Positions 28,834 through 37,833 of a stretch of 64,000 nucleotides of DNA are shown here, piece after piece. The DNA comes from Oscillospiraceae bacterium. GTDB taxonomy: Bacteria > Bacillota > Clostridia > Oscillospirales > JAAYXM01. Below the pieces are notes generated by a model. The model searched no databases. It was not told the origin of the DNA and saw only the letters and a program-made list of their open reading frames with translations. Position 1 is the first letter of the stretch, and every line of letters begins with the position of its first letter. The stretch spans positions 58,568 through 122,567 of the forward strand of contig SVLF01000001.1 in NCBI GenBank assembly GCA_015068085.1, in the 5' to 3' direction. Position numbers and translations under genes: made by a program.

Positions 28834-30147
28834 ATGAAGAGGATTTGTTCACTCATTTTAATATGCGTTTTTCTGCTTTGCGGATGCGGAAGCGGAACAT
28901 CGTCGGATATGTTTGCCGTGCCGGAAATGCCGGAGATGCAAAGAAGGCTTATCGAGACGGTGGAGAGCGTTCTCGGAGGGGGATTTGATTATTCAGAACC
29001 GCGCTCTGGGCTCAACCGTCAGCCGCTTCAGCTAATAGACCTTGACGGAGACGGCGAGGAAGAGGGAATTGCCTTCTTGCGAGATATTCAGGAAACGTAC
29101 AAAACGTTTATTTATATTTTTGAAAACGGCAAGGACGGTTTCACTCTCTTTGACATCATCGAAGGCTCGGAGAATGAGCTTTACACCGTATCCTACAGCG
29201 ATGTTCTGGGTAAGAACGGATATGAAATCATTGTAGAGTGGGGTGCGGACGGTGACGGAAGCCATCCGATAACTGTTTATGATCTCGGTGACAGCGCAGC
29301 GGAGAAGATTCTTGAAACCTCGGCACATCAGTATTCCGTGAGCGATATTGACGGGAATGGCGGAAATGATTTTCTTGCAGTGGTAAAGCGCGGAGGAGCC
29401 TTTTTTGCCGATGTGTACACGGTGTCAGGCGGAAAGCTCGGAAAGAGGAGCAGCGCGCGGCTTGCACCGGGTGACGGGAAAATACTCAGAATAAAAACAG
29501 GTATGACAAGCCCGGGAAAGAACGGAGTTTTCATCGAGCGTGAGTATGGCGACGGGGTTATCACGGACGTTATTGCATATGGGAAAGACGGGTTTGTAAA
29601 CCTGCTTCCGAATGGCGATATATGCGTTACGCGCGCCGCGTGCGCGGATGTTACGGGTGACGGCGTTCTTGAGATACCGAAGGAGACGGAGAAAAACGCT
29701 CTTCGAGGGGCTACCAACCGGACATATCGCTGGAGCACGGTTTCGGAAAACGGCACGCTCATTCCGAGTGCATTTACCTATCATTCGTATTCCGAAGGCT
29801 GGTATCTTCTTCTGCCGACGTCGTGGAGCGGAAGTGTTTACGCTTCGCGCACGGTAACGCGGGCGGGAGAGATCGGGATTTCGTTCTCGACGCGAGAGCT
29901 TATGCAGGGGGATACCGATGAGCATATAGAAGCACCGCTTTTTTCACTTTATATCCTGACGGGAGGAAGCCGCGATGCATATGCCGCAGAAGAAGGGCGG
30001 TTTGTCGTGGCAGAACGCGAGGACAGAATTTTTGCCGCAAAGATTGAAAGCGAGAGCTACCTTGCAACGCGGATAGATGAGGCGTTTATAAAAGCGGCAC
30101 TCAGAAATATTGAGAGCGAATGGTTCTCTGAAATATCATTCGGATAG
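28834..30147 (+). CDS. Secreted lipoprotein with DxDGDG (VCBS/FG-GAP-like) motifs
   Basis: A 437-residue exported lipoprotein: signal MKRICSLILICVFLLCGCGSG with a lipobox, cysteine modified at about residue 18. Calcium-loop-like motifs recur (LIDLDGDGEEEG, SDIDGNGGNDFL, CADVTGDGVLEIP), suggesting a beta-propeller-type or dockerin-like surface domain. The rest is not recognised. It is followed 12 bp later by a response regulator and a sensor kinase. It may be an accessory sensor or target of that system; this is inferred from gene order only. Confidence 0.7.
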   Translation: MKRICSLILICVFLLCGCGSGTSSDMFAVPEMPEMQRRLIETVESVLGGGFDYSEPRSGLNRQPLQLIDLDGDGEEEGIAFLRDIQETYKTFIYIFENGKDGFTLFDIIEGSENELYTVSYSDVLGKNGYEIIVEWGADGDGSHPITVYDLGDSAAEKILETSAHQYSVSDIDGNGGNDFLAVVKRGGAFFADVYTVSGGKLGKRSSARLAPGDGKILRIKTGMTSPGKNGVFIEREYGDGVITDVIAYGKDGFVNLLPNGDICVTRAACADVTGDGVLEIPKETEKNALRGATNRTYRWSTVSENGTLIPSAFTYHSYSEGWYLLLPTSWSGSVYASRTVTRAGEIGISFSTRELMQGDTDEHIEAPLFSLYILTGGSRDAYAAEEGRFVVAEREDRIFAAKIESESYLATRIDEAFIKAALRNIESEWFSEISFG

Positions 30148-30159
30148 GGAGGAAGGAAG

Positions 30160-30852
30160 ATGGCAAAGAAAAAAATTCTCGTCGTTGAAGATGAGGCGAG
30201 TATACGAAGCTTTATTGTTATAAATCTTGAGCGTGCAGGATATGAGGTTTGCGAGGCGGAATCCGGCGAGGATGCACTTGAGCTTTTGCGCCATGAGCAG
30301 GGAGTCGGTGTTGCGTTGCTTGACCTTATGCTTCCGGGCATTGACGGATTTGAGCTGTGCCGTCGTATCCGTTCCGGCGGATCCAAAATCGGCATAATTA
30401 TGCTCACTGCGCGCACACAGGAGGTTGACCGCGTTACGGGACTTATGACAGGTGCGGATGACTATGTAACAAAGCCGTTTTCTCCGACAGAGCTTATTGC
30501 GAGAATTGATGCGCTTTACCGCAGGCTTGGCGATGTGGTTTCCGAGGATACATCAAGCCTTCGAAGCGGACCGTTTTTGCTCAATACCCGCAACCGCACG
30601 CTTGACAAGGACGGCAAGCGCGTGCGCCTTACTCAGGTTGAGTATACAATTATGCAGTATTTTCTTGAAAATCCGGACCGTGCCATATCCCGTGAGGATA
30701 TGCTTTCTGCAGTCTGGGGAAGCAGTAATATGAGCGAATTAAAAATCGTGGATGTAAATATCCGCAGGCTTCGCATAAAGATAGAGGATAACCCTGCCGA
30801 TCCGAAGTATATCCGCACGGTGTGGGGCTACGGCTATAAGTGGAGCGATTAA
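30160..30852 (+). CDS. OmpR/PhoB-family response regulator
   Basis: A 230-residue two-domain regulator. The receiver has acidic residues in VVEDEAS, the phosphorylated Asp55 in LLDLMLPGIDGFEL, Thr in MLTARTQ and Lys in VTKPFSPTELIAR. The winged-helix output domain (about residues 135-230) ends VRTVWGYGYKWSD as in PhoB/OmpR proteins. It pairs with the histidine kinase 21 bp downstream. Its DNA targets are unknown. Confidence 0.95.
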   Translation: MAKKKILVVEDEASIRSFIVINLERAGYEVCEAESGEDALELLRHEQGVGVALLDLMLPGIDGFELCRRIRSGGSKIGIIMLTARTQEVDRVTGLMTGADDYVTKPFSPTELIARIDALYRRLGDVVSEDTSSLRSGPFLLNTRNRTLDKDGKRVRLTQVEYTIMQYFLENPDRAISREDMLSAVWGSSNMSELKIVDVNIRRLRIKIEDNPADPKYIRTVWGYGYKWSD

Positions 30853-30873
30853 AAGAAAGGAGAGCACGCCGTA

Positions 30874-32295
30874 ATGCGTCATTCTATAGGAATCCGTCGC
30901 AGATGGATGATAAATAATCTTATATACATTGCGCTTATTATCGCGATTTGCGTGGGCGTGTTTTCTGTTTCTGCGATGAACTATTATTATGTAAACATCC
31001 GCACGGGGCTTATAAACAGCGCGGAAATGAGTGCTGAATATTTTTCGCGTGATCTTACGCTTAGTATGGATTCGTTTTATCAGAATGCAAAGCGCAATCT
31101 TGTCGGTACGCCGTCGATGCGCAATGTTGAGCGTCAGATTTTGTTTTCCAACGGCAGAATAGTGATGTCATCGTCGGGGCTTCCGGCGGGGCTTCGTCCG
31201 GAAACACCGGAGATAGCGGATGCAGTTGCGCTCAACAAAACCTCCGCCTTTGTCGGGCGTGATGCGTATACCGGCGAGAGGATAATGAGCGTGTCAAGTC
31301 CGCTTGTGTCGGGCGATGACAAGGTTGTCGGCGTTGTGAGGTATGTAACAAGCCTTTCGGTGGTGGACAGGCGCATCCTCCTGCAGACTATTGCAGCTCT
31401 TCTTGTCGGTGCAATTATGATTTTGCTTGTGTTTGTGTCAAACAAATACTTTTTGCGTTCAATCATATCTCCGCTGCGTGAGGTGACGGATATCTCAAAG
31501 AAGATAACCAAGGGAAGCTATGGCGCGACGATTGACAATAAATATGGCGATGAGATAGGAGAGCTTGTTGACTCCATAAATGAAATGAGTGCGGAGATTG
31601 CCCGCGCGGATAAGATAAAAAACGAGTTTATTTCATCTGTATCCCACGAGCTTCGCACGCCCCTTACCGCGATTATCGGCTGGGGCGAGACACTTACGGC
31701 AGTGGGCTTTGAAAACAAGGAAGAAGCCGCGCGCGGAATTGAGATTATACTTAAAGAAACGCGCCGTCTTTCAAAGATGGTTGAGGAGCTTCTTGATTTT
31801 GCGCGTATGGAGAGCGGGCGCTTTACGCTTTACGTCGATACAGTGAATCTGAAGGCGGAATTTGAAGAAACGCTTTTTATGTACGGCGATACATTCCGAA
31901 AGGCGGGCATTGTGACCGATTATACCAATGACATTGAGGATGATATCTATATCAACGGTGACCGCGAGAGATTAAAGCAGGTGTTTTTCAATATGCTCGA
32001 TAACGCTATGAAGCATGGCGGTGAGGGCGGCAGAATAGATATGAGCATCCTGCGCGAGGGGAAAAATGTCTGCATAAAGATACGCGATTACGGCGCGGGG
32101 ATACCCGAGGATGAGCTTCCGTATGTCAAGATGAAGTTTTACAAAGGAAAAAGCAAGGCACAGGGCAACGGAATCGGTCTTGCGGTAAGTGATGAGATTG
32201 TAAATCTTCACGGCGGACGGCTTGATATTGAAAGCCGAGAGGGAGAGGGGACGACAATAACAATAACCCTTCCCGTGAAGGAAACAGAAGAATAA
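30874..32295 (+). CDS. Membrane sensor histidine kinase
   Basis: A 473-residue kinase. Helix 1 is at about residues 14-35, an extracellular sensor of about 130 residues follows, and helix 2 is at about 170-190. A HAMP linker (about 192-245) leads to the HisKA domain with His258 in FISSVSHELRTPLTAI. The ATPase domain shows NMLDNAMKHG (N box), DYGAGIPEDELP (G1) and GNGIGLAVSDEI (G2). This architecture is that of PhoR/ResE-like kinases. It is cotranscribed with the regulator and lipoprotein genes. The signal is unknown, perhaps a cell-envelope state. Confidence 0.94.
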   Translation: MRHSIGIRRRWMINNLIYIALIIAICVGVFSVSAMNYYYVNIRTGLINSAEMSAEYFSRDLTLSMDSFYQNAKRNLVGTPSMRNVERQILFSNGRIVMSSSGLPAGLRPETPEIADAVALNKTSAFVGRDAYTGERIMSVSSPLVSGDDKVVGVVRYVTSLSVVDRRILLQTIAALLVGAIMILLVFVSNKYFLRSIISPLREVTDISKKITKGSYGATIDNKYGDEIGELVDSINEMSAEIARADKIKNEFISSVSHELRTPLTAIIGWGETLTAVGFENKEEAARGIEIILKETRRLSKMVEELLDFARMESGRFTLYVDTVNLKAEFEETLFMYGDTFRKAGIVTDYTNDIEDDIYINGDRERLKQVFFNMLDNAMKHGGEGGRIDMSILREGKNVCIKIRDYGAGIPEDELPYVKMKFYKGKSKAQGNGIGLAVSDEIVNLHGGRLDIESREGEGTTITITLPVKETEE

Positions 32296-32319
32296 GAAGA
32301 AAACAAGGAGATTACGAAA

Positions 32320-33255
32320 ATGAGCAAATGTAAAAAGACCTCGATAGGAGGTCAGGCACTTATAGAAGGAATAATGATGCTCGGGCCGGAAAAGAGCGCA
32401 ATTGCCGTGCGAAAAAGCGACGGTGAGATTGAGCTTAAGGTTGAGAGCATTACAAGGCTTGCGGATAAAAACAAATTTTTCCGCCTGCCGTTTATACGCG
32501 GAATACTGGGGCTTTTTGACAGCTTAAAGCGCGGGTTTGCAGCACTTGAATATTCATCATCCATTGCGATAGATGAGATTGAGGAAGAGCCGACGAAGTT
32601 TGAAAAGTGGCTTGAGAAAAAGTTTGGGAGCCGTGCAGTTGAGAAAGTCGTTATGGGGATAGCAACCGTTCTTGGTATCGCAATACCGATAGTGCTGTTT
32701 ATCTTCCTTCCCACGCTTCTTGCGGGAGTGGTTGATAAGGTAGTGGATAGCCGGATTCTGCAGAATCTTTTAGAAGGCGTTTTCAGAATAGCAATATTTC
32801 TTCTCTTTATGTTCTCGGTGTCGAGAATGAAGGATATGAAGCGCGTTTTCTCTTACCACGGGGCAGAGCATAAATCAATTTTCTGCTATGAAGCGGGGCA
32901 GGAGCTGACGGTAGAGAACGTCAGAAAGTTTTCAAAAGAGCACCCGCGCTGCGGAACGAGCTTTATGTTCTCGGTCATGATTATAAGCATTCTTGTTTTC
33001 TCGGTTGTGAGCTGGTCAAATCCGTTTATACGTATGGCACTGCGCCTTGCCCTTCTGCCGGTTGTTGTGGGTATAAGCTATGAGGTTAACCGCTGGCTTG
33101 GCAGGCATGACAATTGGCTTTCAAAAATTGTCCGTGCTCCGGGGCTTTGGTTTCAGTCGTTTACGACGTTTGAGCCGGATGACAGCATGATTGAGATTGC
33201 AATAGCGGCACTGCGCGAGGTAATTCCCGACGACGGGGAAAAGGATAACTGGTAA
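32320..33255 (+). CDS. DUF1385 membrane protein, YqhQ family
   Basis: A 311-residue membrane protein. The start KTSIGGQALIEGIMMLGPEK and the central YHGAEHKSIFCYEAG with HPRCGTSFMFSVM are the conserved DUF1385 motifs. About four or five hydrophobic helices lie between and after them. The conserved His, Glu and Cys residues suggest metal or lipid handling, but no activity is established. In Clostridia and Bacilli the gene is often found, as here, before prmC. AAGGAG lies just before the ATG. Confidence 0.88.
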   Translation: MSKCKKTSIGGQALIEGIMMLGPEKSAIAVRKSDGEIELKVESITRLADKNKFFRLPFIRGILGLFDSLKRGFAALEYSSSIAIDEIEEEPTKFEKWLEKKFGSRAVEKVVMGIATVLGIAIPIVLFIFLPTLLAGVVDKVVDSRILQNLLEGVFRIAIFLLFMFSVSRMKDMKRVFSYHGAEHKSIFCYEAGQELTVENVRKFSKEHPRCGTSFMFSVMIISILVFSVVSWSNPFIRMALRLALLPVVVGISYEVNRWLGRHDNWLSKIVRAPGLWFQSFTTFEPDDSMIEIAIAALREVIPDDGEKDNW

Positions 33256-33265
33256 TCCGAAGGGA

Positions 33266-33287
33266 TCGAATACCTTAAGGTTTAAAA
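33266..33287 (+). repeat. 22-bp repeat, copy 1, in front of prmC
   Basis: Matches 34157-34178 in 21 of 22 positions and centres on the palindrome ACCTTAAGGT. It lies between the yqhQ stop and the prmC start; copy 2 covers the prmC stop codon. Some similarity extends about 8 bp further upstream. Confidence 0.6.
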
Positions 33288-33300
33288 GGCGGCGTGTATT

Positions 33301-34176
33301 TTGTTTACCACATATAACGATGTTTATCTTGATATAAGACGCGCGCTCCGCGCGGAGAATATTTCAATGGCAGAGCTTGAGGCTTTTGAGCTTGTACGCT
33401 ATGTTACCGGAAAAAGCCGAGAGGAGTTTGTGAGGGATAAATACCTTCACGCTACGGCACAGACGGTATCTTCGGCGATGCGGCTTTGCGACCGGAGGCT
33501 TCGCGGAGAGCCGCTTGCATATATCTTAGGCGAATGGGATTTTTACGGAATAACGCTGAAGGTTACGCCTGATGTTCTAATTCCGCGCTCCGATACCGAG
33601 GCACTTGTAGACTGCGCTTTGCGCAGAAGCGAGGGTGAGTTCCGATTCCTTGACCTTGGCTGCGGAAGCGGATGCGTTGGCATAGCGCTCGGGCTTATGC
33701 GAAATTCATCCCGCGGTGTGCTTGCCGATATCTCTGATGCGGCGCTTGCCGTTGCTAAGGAGAATGTGTATAATGCACATCTTTCGTCACGGCTTTTGTG
33801 TGTAAAAGCGGATATGACGAAAAAACCTCCGGAAAATCTCGGCAAGTTTGACGTTATCGTATCAAATCCCCCGTATATAACGGCGGAGGAAATGCGCGGG
33901 CTTGATAAATCAGTTGTCGATTTTGAACCGTTTGGCGCACTGTACGGCGGTGAGGACGGACTTGACTTTTACCGCGCGATATGCGAAAACTGGTGGGATT
34001 CCTTAAACGACGGAGGTGTGCTTGCTTTTGAATGCGGAATAACGCAGAGCACCGACCTTGAAAAGCTTGTTTCGTCAATCGGCGGAAAAAATGTTCAGAC
34101 AACGCGAGATACCGCGGGGGTAAACCGTGTGGTGTCGTGTATTAAGCCGAGGAGAGTCGAACACCTTAAGGTTTAA
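33301..34176 (+). CDS. prmC: Peptide chain release factor N5-glutamine methyltransferase
   Basis: A 291-residue SAM-dependent enzyme that methylates the Gln of the GGQ motif in release factors RF1 and RF2. After an N-terminal helical domain with LGEWDFYG and PDVLIPRSDTE, the SAM site is LDLGCGSGCVGIAL (about 117-130) and the catalytic motif is SNPPY (188-192). The start is TTG at 33301 without a strong ribosome site. The usual prfA neighbour is missing here; recA follows. The C-terminal codons form copy 2 of a 22-bp repeat. Confidence 0.93.
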   Translation: MFTTYNDVYLDIRRALRAENISMAELEAFELVRYVTGKSREEFVRDKYLHATAQTVSSAMRLCDRRLRGEPLAYILGEWDFYGITLKVTPDVLIPRSDTEALVDCALRRSEGEFRFLDLGCGSGCVGIALGLMRNSSRGVLADISDAALAVAKENVYNAHLSSRLLCVKADMTKKPPENLGKFDVIVSNPPYITAEEMRGLDKSVVDFEPFGALYGGEDGLDFYRAICENWWDSLNDGGVLAFECGITQSTDLEKLVSSIGGKNVQTTRDTAGVNRVVSCIKPRRVEHLKV

Positions 34177-34178
34177 AA
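34157..34178 (+). repeat. 22-bp repeat, copy 2, at the prmC stop
   Basis: Encodes the last residues of PrmC (VEHLKV) plus the stop, and is 21/22 identical to 33266-33287. The two copies are 891 bp apart and bracket prmC. Confidence 0.6.
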
Positions 34179-34198
34179 ACGTAATTTCAGCGAACTAC

Positions 34199-34222
34199 TG
34201 CAGAAAATTCTGCAAATATACT
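34199..34222 (+). promoter_or_regulatory. Palindrome and -10 box in the recA leader
   Basis: TGCAGAA-AA-TTCTGCA (34199-34214) is followed by TATACT (34217-34222). The palindrome occupies the promoter spacer, where a repressor would block recA. It does not fit the Bacillus/Clostridium LexA consensus (GAAC-N4-GTTC), so an SOS role is a guess. Confidence 0.4.
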
Positions 34223-34253
34223 AAATAAATTAACATAAGGAGTGTTTAAAGAT

Positions 34254-35315
34254 ATGGAAAAGGAAAAAGCATTGGAAACTGCGATAACTCAGATTGAAAA
34301 ACAATTCGGTAAAGGCTCTGTTATGCGCCTGGGTGAAAAGCGCGAAATGAACGTAAGCTGTATCTCCACAGGTTCGCTTACACTTGACCTTGCACTCGGC
34401 GTCGGAGGCCTTCCGCGCGGAAGAATTATTGAGATGTACGGTCCGGAATCTTCCGGTAAAACGACCGTAGCACTTCATGTTGTGGCAGAAGCACAGAAGG
34501 AGGGCGGTACAGCGGCATTTATCGATGTTGAGCACGCGCTTGACCCGGTATATGCCTCGGCTCTCGGTGTTGATATTGACTCTTTGCTCGTTTCTCAGCC
34601 GGATACGGGCGAGCAGGCTCTTGAAATTGCGGAGGCACTTGTTCGCTCAAACGCAATTGATGTTATTGTTATCGACTCTGTTGCGGCACTCGTTCCGCGT
34701 GCAGAAATCGAGGGCGAGATGGGTGATGCGTTTGTCGGTCTCCATGCCCGTCTTATGTCTCAGGCGCTCCGCAAGCTTGCCGGCGCTATATCCAAGGGCA
34801 ACTGTGTTGCGATATTTATAAACCAGCTTCGTGAGAAGGTCGGCGTTATGTACGGCAATCCCGAGGTTACAACCGGAGGACGCGCACTTAAGTTTTACTC
34901 CAGCGTGCGTATCGATATCCGCCGCGTAGAAACGCTTAAGAACGGAACGGAGTCTTACGGAAGCCGTACGCGCGCAAAGGTCGTAAAAAACAAGGTTGCA
35001 CCGCCGTTCCGCGAGGGTGAATTTGATATTATCTACGGTCAGGGAATTTCCAAGATCGGTGAGATTCTTGACCTTGCGGTAAAGCTTGATATTATCCAGA
35101 AGAGCGGGTCATGGTTCAATATGGGTGAGACACGCCTTGGTCAGGGACGTGACAACGCCAAGAAATTCCTTATCGACAATCCGGACGTTGCTGCAGATAT
35201 TGAAGCTCAGGTTCGCGCAAACTACGATAAGCTTGCAGGAACAGCTCCTGCGCGTCCTGCTGTCGTTGCGGCAGGCAAAGGTGTAAAGGTAGATGCGGAC
35301 GACTTTAAGGGTTAA
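34254..35315 (+). CDS. recA: Recombinase A
   Basis: A 353-residue protein for homologous recombination and SOS co-protease action. GPESSGKTT (about 63-71) is the Walker A motif. [20 protein letters not shown] (Walker B and the start of loop 1), [17 protein letters not shown] and [14 protein letters not shown] (loop 2) follow. The ATG at 34254 is used, with AAGGAG 11 bp upstream; an in-frame GTG overlaps that site. The stop overlaps the recX start (TAATG), so recA and recX are coupled. Confidence 0.97.
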   Translation: MEKEKALETAITQIEKQFGKGSVMRLGEKREMNVSCISTGSLTLDLALGVGGLPRGRIIEMYGPESSGKTTVALHVVAEAQKEGGTAAFIDVEHALDPVYASALGVDIDSLLVSQPDTGEQALEIAEALVRSNAIDVIVIDSVAALVPRAEIEGEMGDAFVGLHARLMSQALRKLAGAISKGNCVAIFINQLREKVGVMYGNPEVTTGGRALKFYSSVRIDIRRVETLKNGTESYGSRTRAKVVKNKVAPPFREGEFDIIYGQGISKIGEILDLAVKLDIIQKSGSWFNMGETRLGQGRDNAKKFLIDNPDVAADIEAQVRANYDKLAGTAPARPAVVAAGKGVKVDADDFKG

Positions 35316-35932
35316 TGAAAATTGAAAGCATAAGACCTGGGCAGCGCGATAAAGAAAAGCTTGTTATTCGTACCGAATGCGGTTCGTATATCAGTGCGAG
35401 AATTGATGATGCGTACACTTTGCGCGTCGGTGATGAGATAAGCTGTGAGAAAGCGGCGGAGCTTGAGGCGGCTTGCAGTGCCGAGGCGGTGAAAAAACGC
35501 GCGGCAAAAATCCTTTCTCACCACAGCATATCAAAAAACGAGCTTTCAAAGAAGCTTCGCGAGAAGGGATTTTCTGATGAGGACTCGGATAAAACAGCAG
35601 ATTGGTTTTCCGAGCGCGGAATGATAGACGATGCCGCGTTTGCCTGTCAGGTGGCAGAATATTATAAAAGGCGCGGATGCGGAGAGCTTCGCATTCGTCA
35701 GGAGCTGTCTCGGCGCGGTATAGAGCGGGAGCTTGTTGAAGAAACGCTGTCAAGGCTTGGCTCAAGTGAGGGCGAGCTTTGTGCGCTTATAGAAAAGAGG
35801 CTTCGCGGCAAAGCACCCGATGCAGATGAGAAACGCAAGCTTTATGCGTTTCTTTTGCGGCGCGGATTTAAATACGAAGAGATTCGCTCTGCGATGAATG
35901 AATTGAAGTTAGACACGGAGGACATAGAGTAA
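35315..35932 (+). CDS. recX: Regulatory protein RecX
   Basis: A 205-residue, charged three-helix-repeat protein that binds RecA filaments and limits their activity. Typical repeats are AAKILSHHSISKNELSKKLREKGF, DWFSERGMIDDAAFACQVAEYY and RGCGELRIRQELSRRGI, each shown partially. The N-terminal 60 residues form the extension seen in Firmicute RecX. One-base overlaps at both ends tie it to recA and rimO. Confidence 0.88.
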   Translation: MKIESIRPGQRDKEKLVIRTECGSYISARIDDAYTLRVGDEISCEKAAELEAACSAEAVKKRAAKILSHHSISKNELSKKLREKGFSDEDSDKTADWFSERGMIDDAAFACQVAEYYKRRGCGELRIRQELSRRGIERELVEETLSRLGSSEGELCALIEKRLRGKAPDADEKRKLYAFLLRRGFKYEEIRSAMNELKLDTEDIE

Positions 35933-37254
35933 TGGCAAAGATTGGTGTTGTTTCGCTCGGCTGTTCAAAAAATCAGGTCGATTGCGAGCATATGCTCAGC
36001 GTGCTGGACGAGCGCGGATATGAGCTTACGGTAGAGCTTAATGAGGTTGATGCAGTGCTTATCAACACCTGCGGTTTTATCGGCGATGCCCGTGATGAGG
36101 CATATGAATATATAAAAGAAGCGATTACGCTTAAAGAAGAAGGAAGCATAAAGAAGATAGTAGTTTCAGGATGTCTTTCGGAGCTTTTAAAAGACAAGCT
36201 GCATAATGAGTTTCCGGAGATTGATGCGCTTGTAGGATGCGGAAGCTTTCTTGAGATAGCAGATGTTTTTGACCGCGTGTTTGAAGGCGAGTATACCGAA
36301 GCGTTCGGTAAGGTAAGCGATGCACCGCTCGAATGCGGAAGAATAATCACAACACCGCCGTACACTGCATTTATAAAAATTGCGGAGGGGTGCAGTAATT
36401 GTTGCAGCTACTGTGTTATACCGCGGCTTCGCGGTAAGCTCCGCAGCCGTGATATGGAGGAAATCGTTGCCGAGGCAGAAGCGCTTGCCGAGACCGGTGC
36501 GCGTGAGCTTATCGTTGTTGCACAGGATACGGGAAGCTACGGCGTTGATCTGTGCGGTAAAAGTCAGCTTTCCGAGCTTCTTTCCCGTCTGTGCGCCATT
36601 GAAAAGGTTGATTGGGTTCGTGTTCATTACCTCTATGCCGATAAGATTGACGATGAGCTTATAGATGTTATCGCAAAAGAGGATAAGATAGTTAAGTACT
36701 TAGACATTCCTATCCAGCATATAAATAACAGAATACTTTCTGCAATGAACAGGCGCGACACCTCGGAGAGCATACGCACGCTTTTTGGAAAGCTTCGTGA
36801 AAGGATTCCGGGACTTGTTCTGCGCACAAGCCTTATTGTAGGTTTTCCGGGTGAAACCGCAGAGGAATTTGAAGAGCTCTGCGATTTTCTGAAAGAATAT
36901 AAGATTGAGCGCGCCGGCACGTTTGCATACTCCCGCGAGGAAGGGACACGTGCAGCGGAGCTTCCCGATCAGGTTGACGAGGATGAAAAGCTTCGTAGAT
37001 GCGAGCTTGTGGGGGCGTTGCAGGCACGGATTATGGATGAATACAACGAAAAAATGATGGGGAAAACACTTCGTGTATTGGTTGAGGGCTTTGACCGCTA
37101 CAGCGAATGTTATTTCGGAAGAAGCTTTGCCGACTCGCCGGATATTGACGGAAAGGTCTTTTTCCATGGCAAGAAAGGAATTGCCCCGGGTTCGTTTGTT
37201 GATGTTGTGATAGACGGCGAGCTTGACGGAGACCTTCTGGGCGAGGTGAAATAA
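35932..37254 (+). CDS. rimO: Ribosomal protein uS12 methylthiotransferase
   Basis: A 440-residue radical-SAM enzyme adding a methylthio group to an Asp of ribosomal protein S12. The N-terminal domain has cluster cysteines in SLGCSKNQVDCEHML, INTCGFIGDA and VSGCLSELL. The radical-SAM motif is EGCSNCCSYCVIPRLRG. LVVG-type segments (RTSLIVGFPGETAEEFEEL) and a C-terminal TRAM domain (from about residue 370) complete it. The start TIAC-like MAKIGVVSLGCSKN and the SxGCxKN motif separate it from MiaB. Confidence 0.93.
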   Translation: MAKIGVVSLGCSKNQVDCEHMLSVLDERGYELTVELNEVDAVLINTCGFIGDARDEAYEYIKEAITLKEEGSIKKIVVSGCLSELLKDKLHNEFPEIDALVGCGSFLEIADVFDRVFEGEYTEAFGKVSDAPLECGRIITTPPYTAFIKIAEGCSNCCSYCVIPRLRGKLRSRDMEEIVAEAEALAETGARELIVVAQDTGSYGVDLCGKSQLSELLSRLCAIEKVDWVRVHYLYADKIDDELIDVIAKEDKIVKYLDIPIQHINNRILSAMNRRDTSESIRTLFGKLRERIPGLVLRTSLIVGFPGETAEEFEELCDFLKEYKIERAGTFAYSREEGTRAAELPDQVDEDEKLRRCELVGALQARIMDEYNEKMMGKTLRVLVEGFDRYSECYFGRSFADSPDIDGKVFFHGKKGIAPGSFVDVVIDGELDGDLLGEVK

Positions 37255-37266
37255 GGAGGAAAAGTT

Positions 37267-37830
37267 ATGACTACTGCGAATATTATATCAATCATAAGAA
37301 TGTGTCTTATCCCGGTGTTTATTCTGTTTGCATTGCTCGATTTTCCGACAAGCTCGTATATAGCCGTTGCAATATTCATTGTTGCAAGCATGACTGACTG
37401 GGTGGACGGATACATTGCCAGAAAATACAATCAGGTAACAACCTTTGGTAAGTTTCTCGACCCGCTTGCGGATAAGCTGCTCGTCATTGCGGCGGCGCTT
37501 GTTCTTATCGAGCGCGGCGATATGGGCAGTGTTCCGGCATTCATCATTGTCGCGCGTGAGCTTATCGTCACCTCTTTGCGTATAGTTGCAATGGGTGAGG
37601 GAATAGTAATTGCGGCACAAAAATCCGGAAAGGCAAAGACATTTATTCAGATGGTGGGTACGGTTTTCCTGTTCACACCTCTGCGTCACATTGCCGTTTT
37701 CGGCATCAGCCTTGGAACGGTTGTTGTGTGGCTTATGGCGGCTATAACGGTTGTATCGGGAATAGAGTATTTCAAAAGCTTTGGCGGAGTGCTCAATCCG
37801 ACTGAAAATAATAAAGGCGAGGGAAAATAA
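37267..37830 (+). CDS. pgsA: CDP-diacylglycerol-glycerol-3-phosphate 3-phosphatidyltransferase
   Basis: A 187-residue membrane enzyme making phosphatidylglycerol phosphate, the first step to acidic phospholipids. The CDP-alcohol phosphotransferase signature is complete: DWVDGYIARKYNQVTTFGKF then LDPLADK (D-x2-D-G-x2-A-R-x8-G-x3-D-x3-D). Several hydrophobic helices surround it. GGAGG lies just before the ATG. The rimO-pgsA order is common in Firmicutes. Confidence 0.94.
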   Translation: MTTANIISIIRMCLIPVFILFALLDFPTSSYIAVAIFIVASMTDWVDGYIARKYNQVTTFGKFLDPLADKLLVIAAALVLIERGDMGSVPAFIIVARELIVTSLRIVAMGEGIVIAAQKSGKAKTFIQMVGTVFLFTPLRHIAVFGISLGTVVVWLMAAITVVSGIEYFKSFGGVLNPTENNKGEGK

Positions 37831-37833
37831 ATT

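Noticed and set aside
34139..34254. LexA (SOS) box before recA
   Set aside because: No match to GAAC-N4-GTTC. The GAAC at 34159 is not followed by GTTC at the right distance, and the TGCAGAA/TTCTGCA palindrome is a different sequence.
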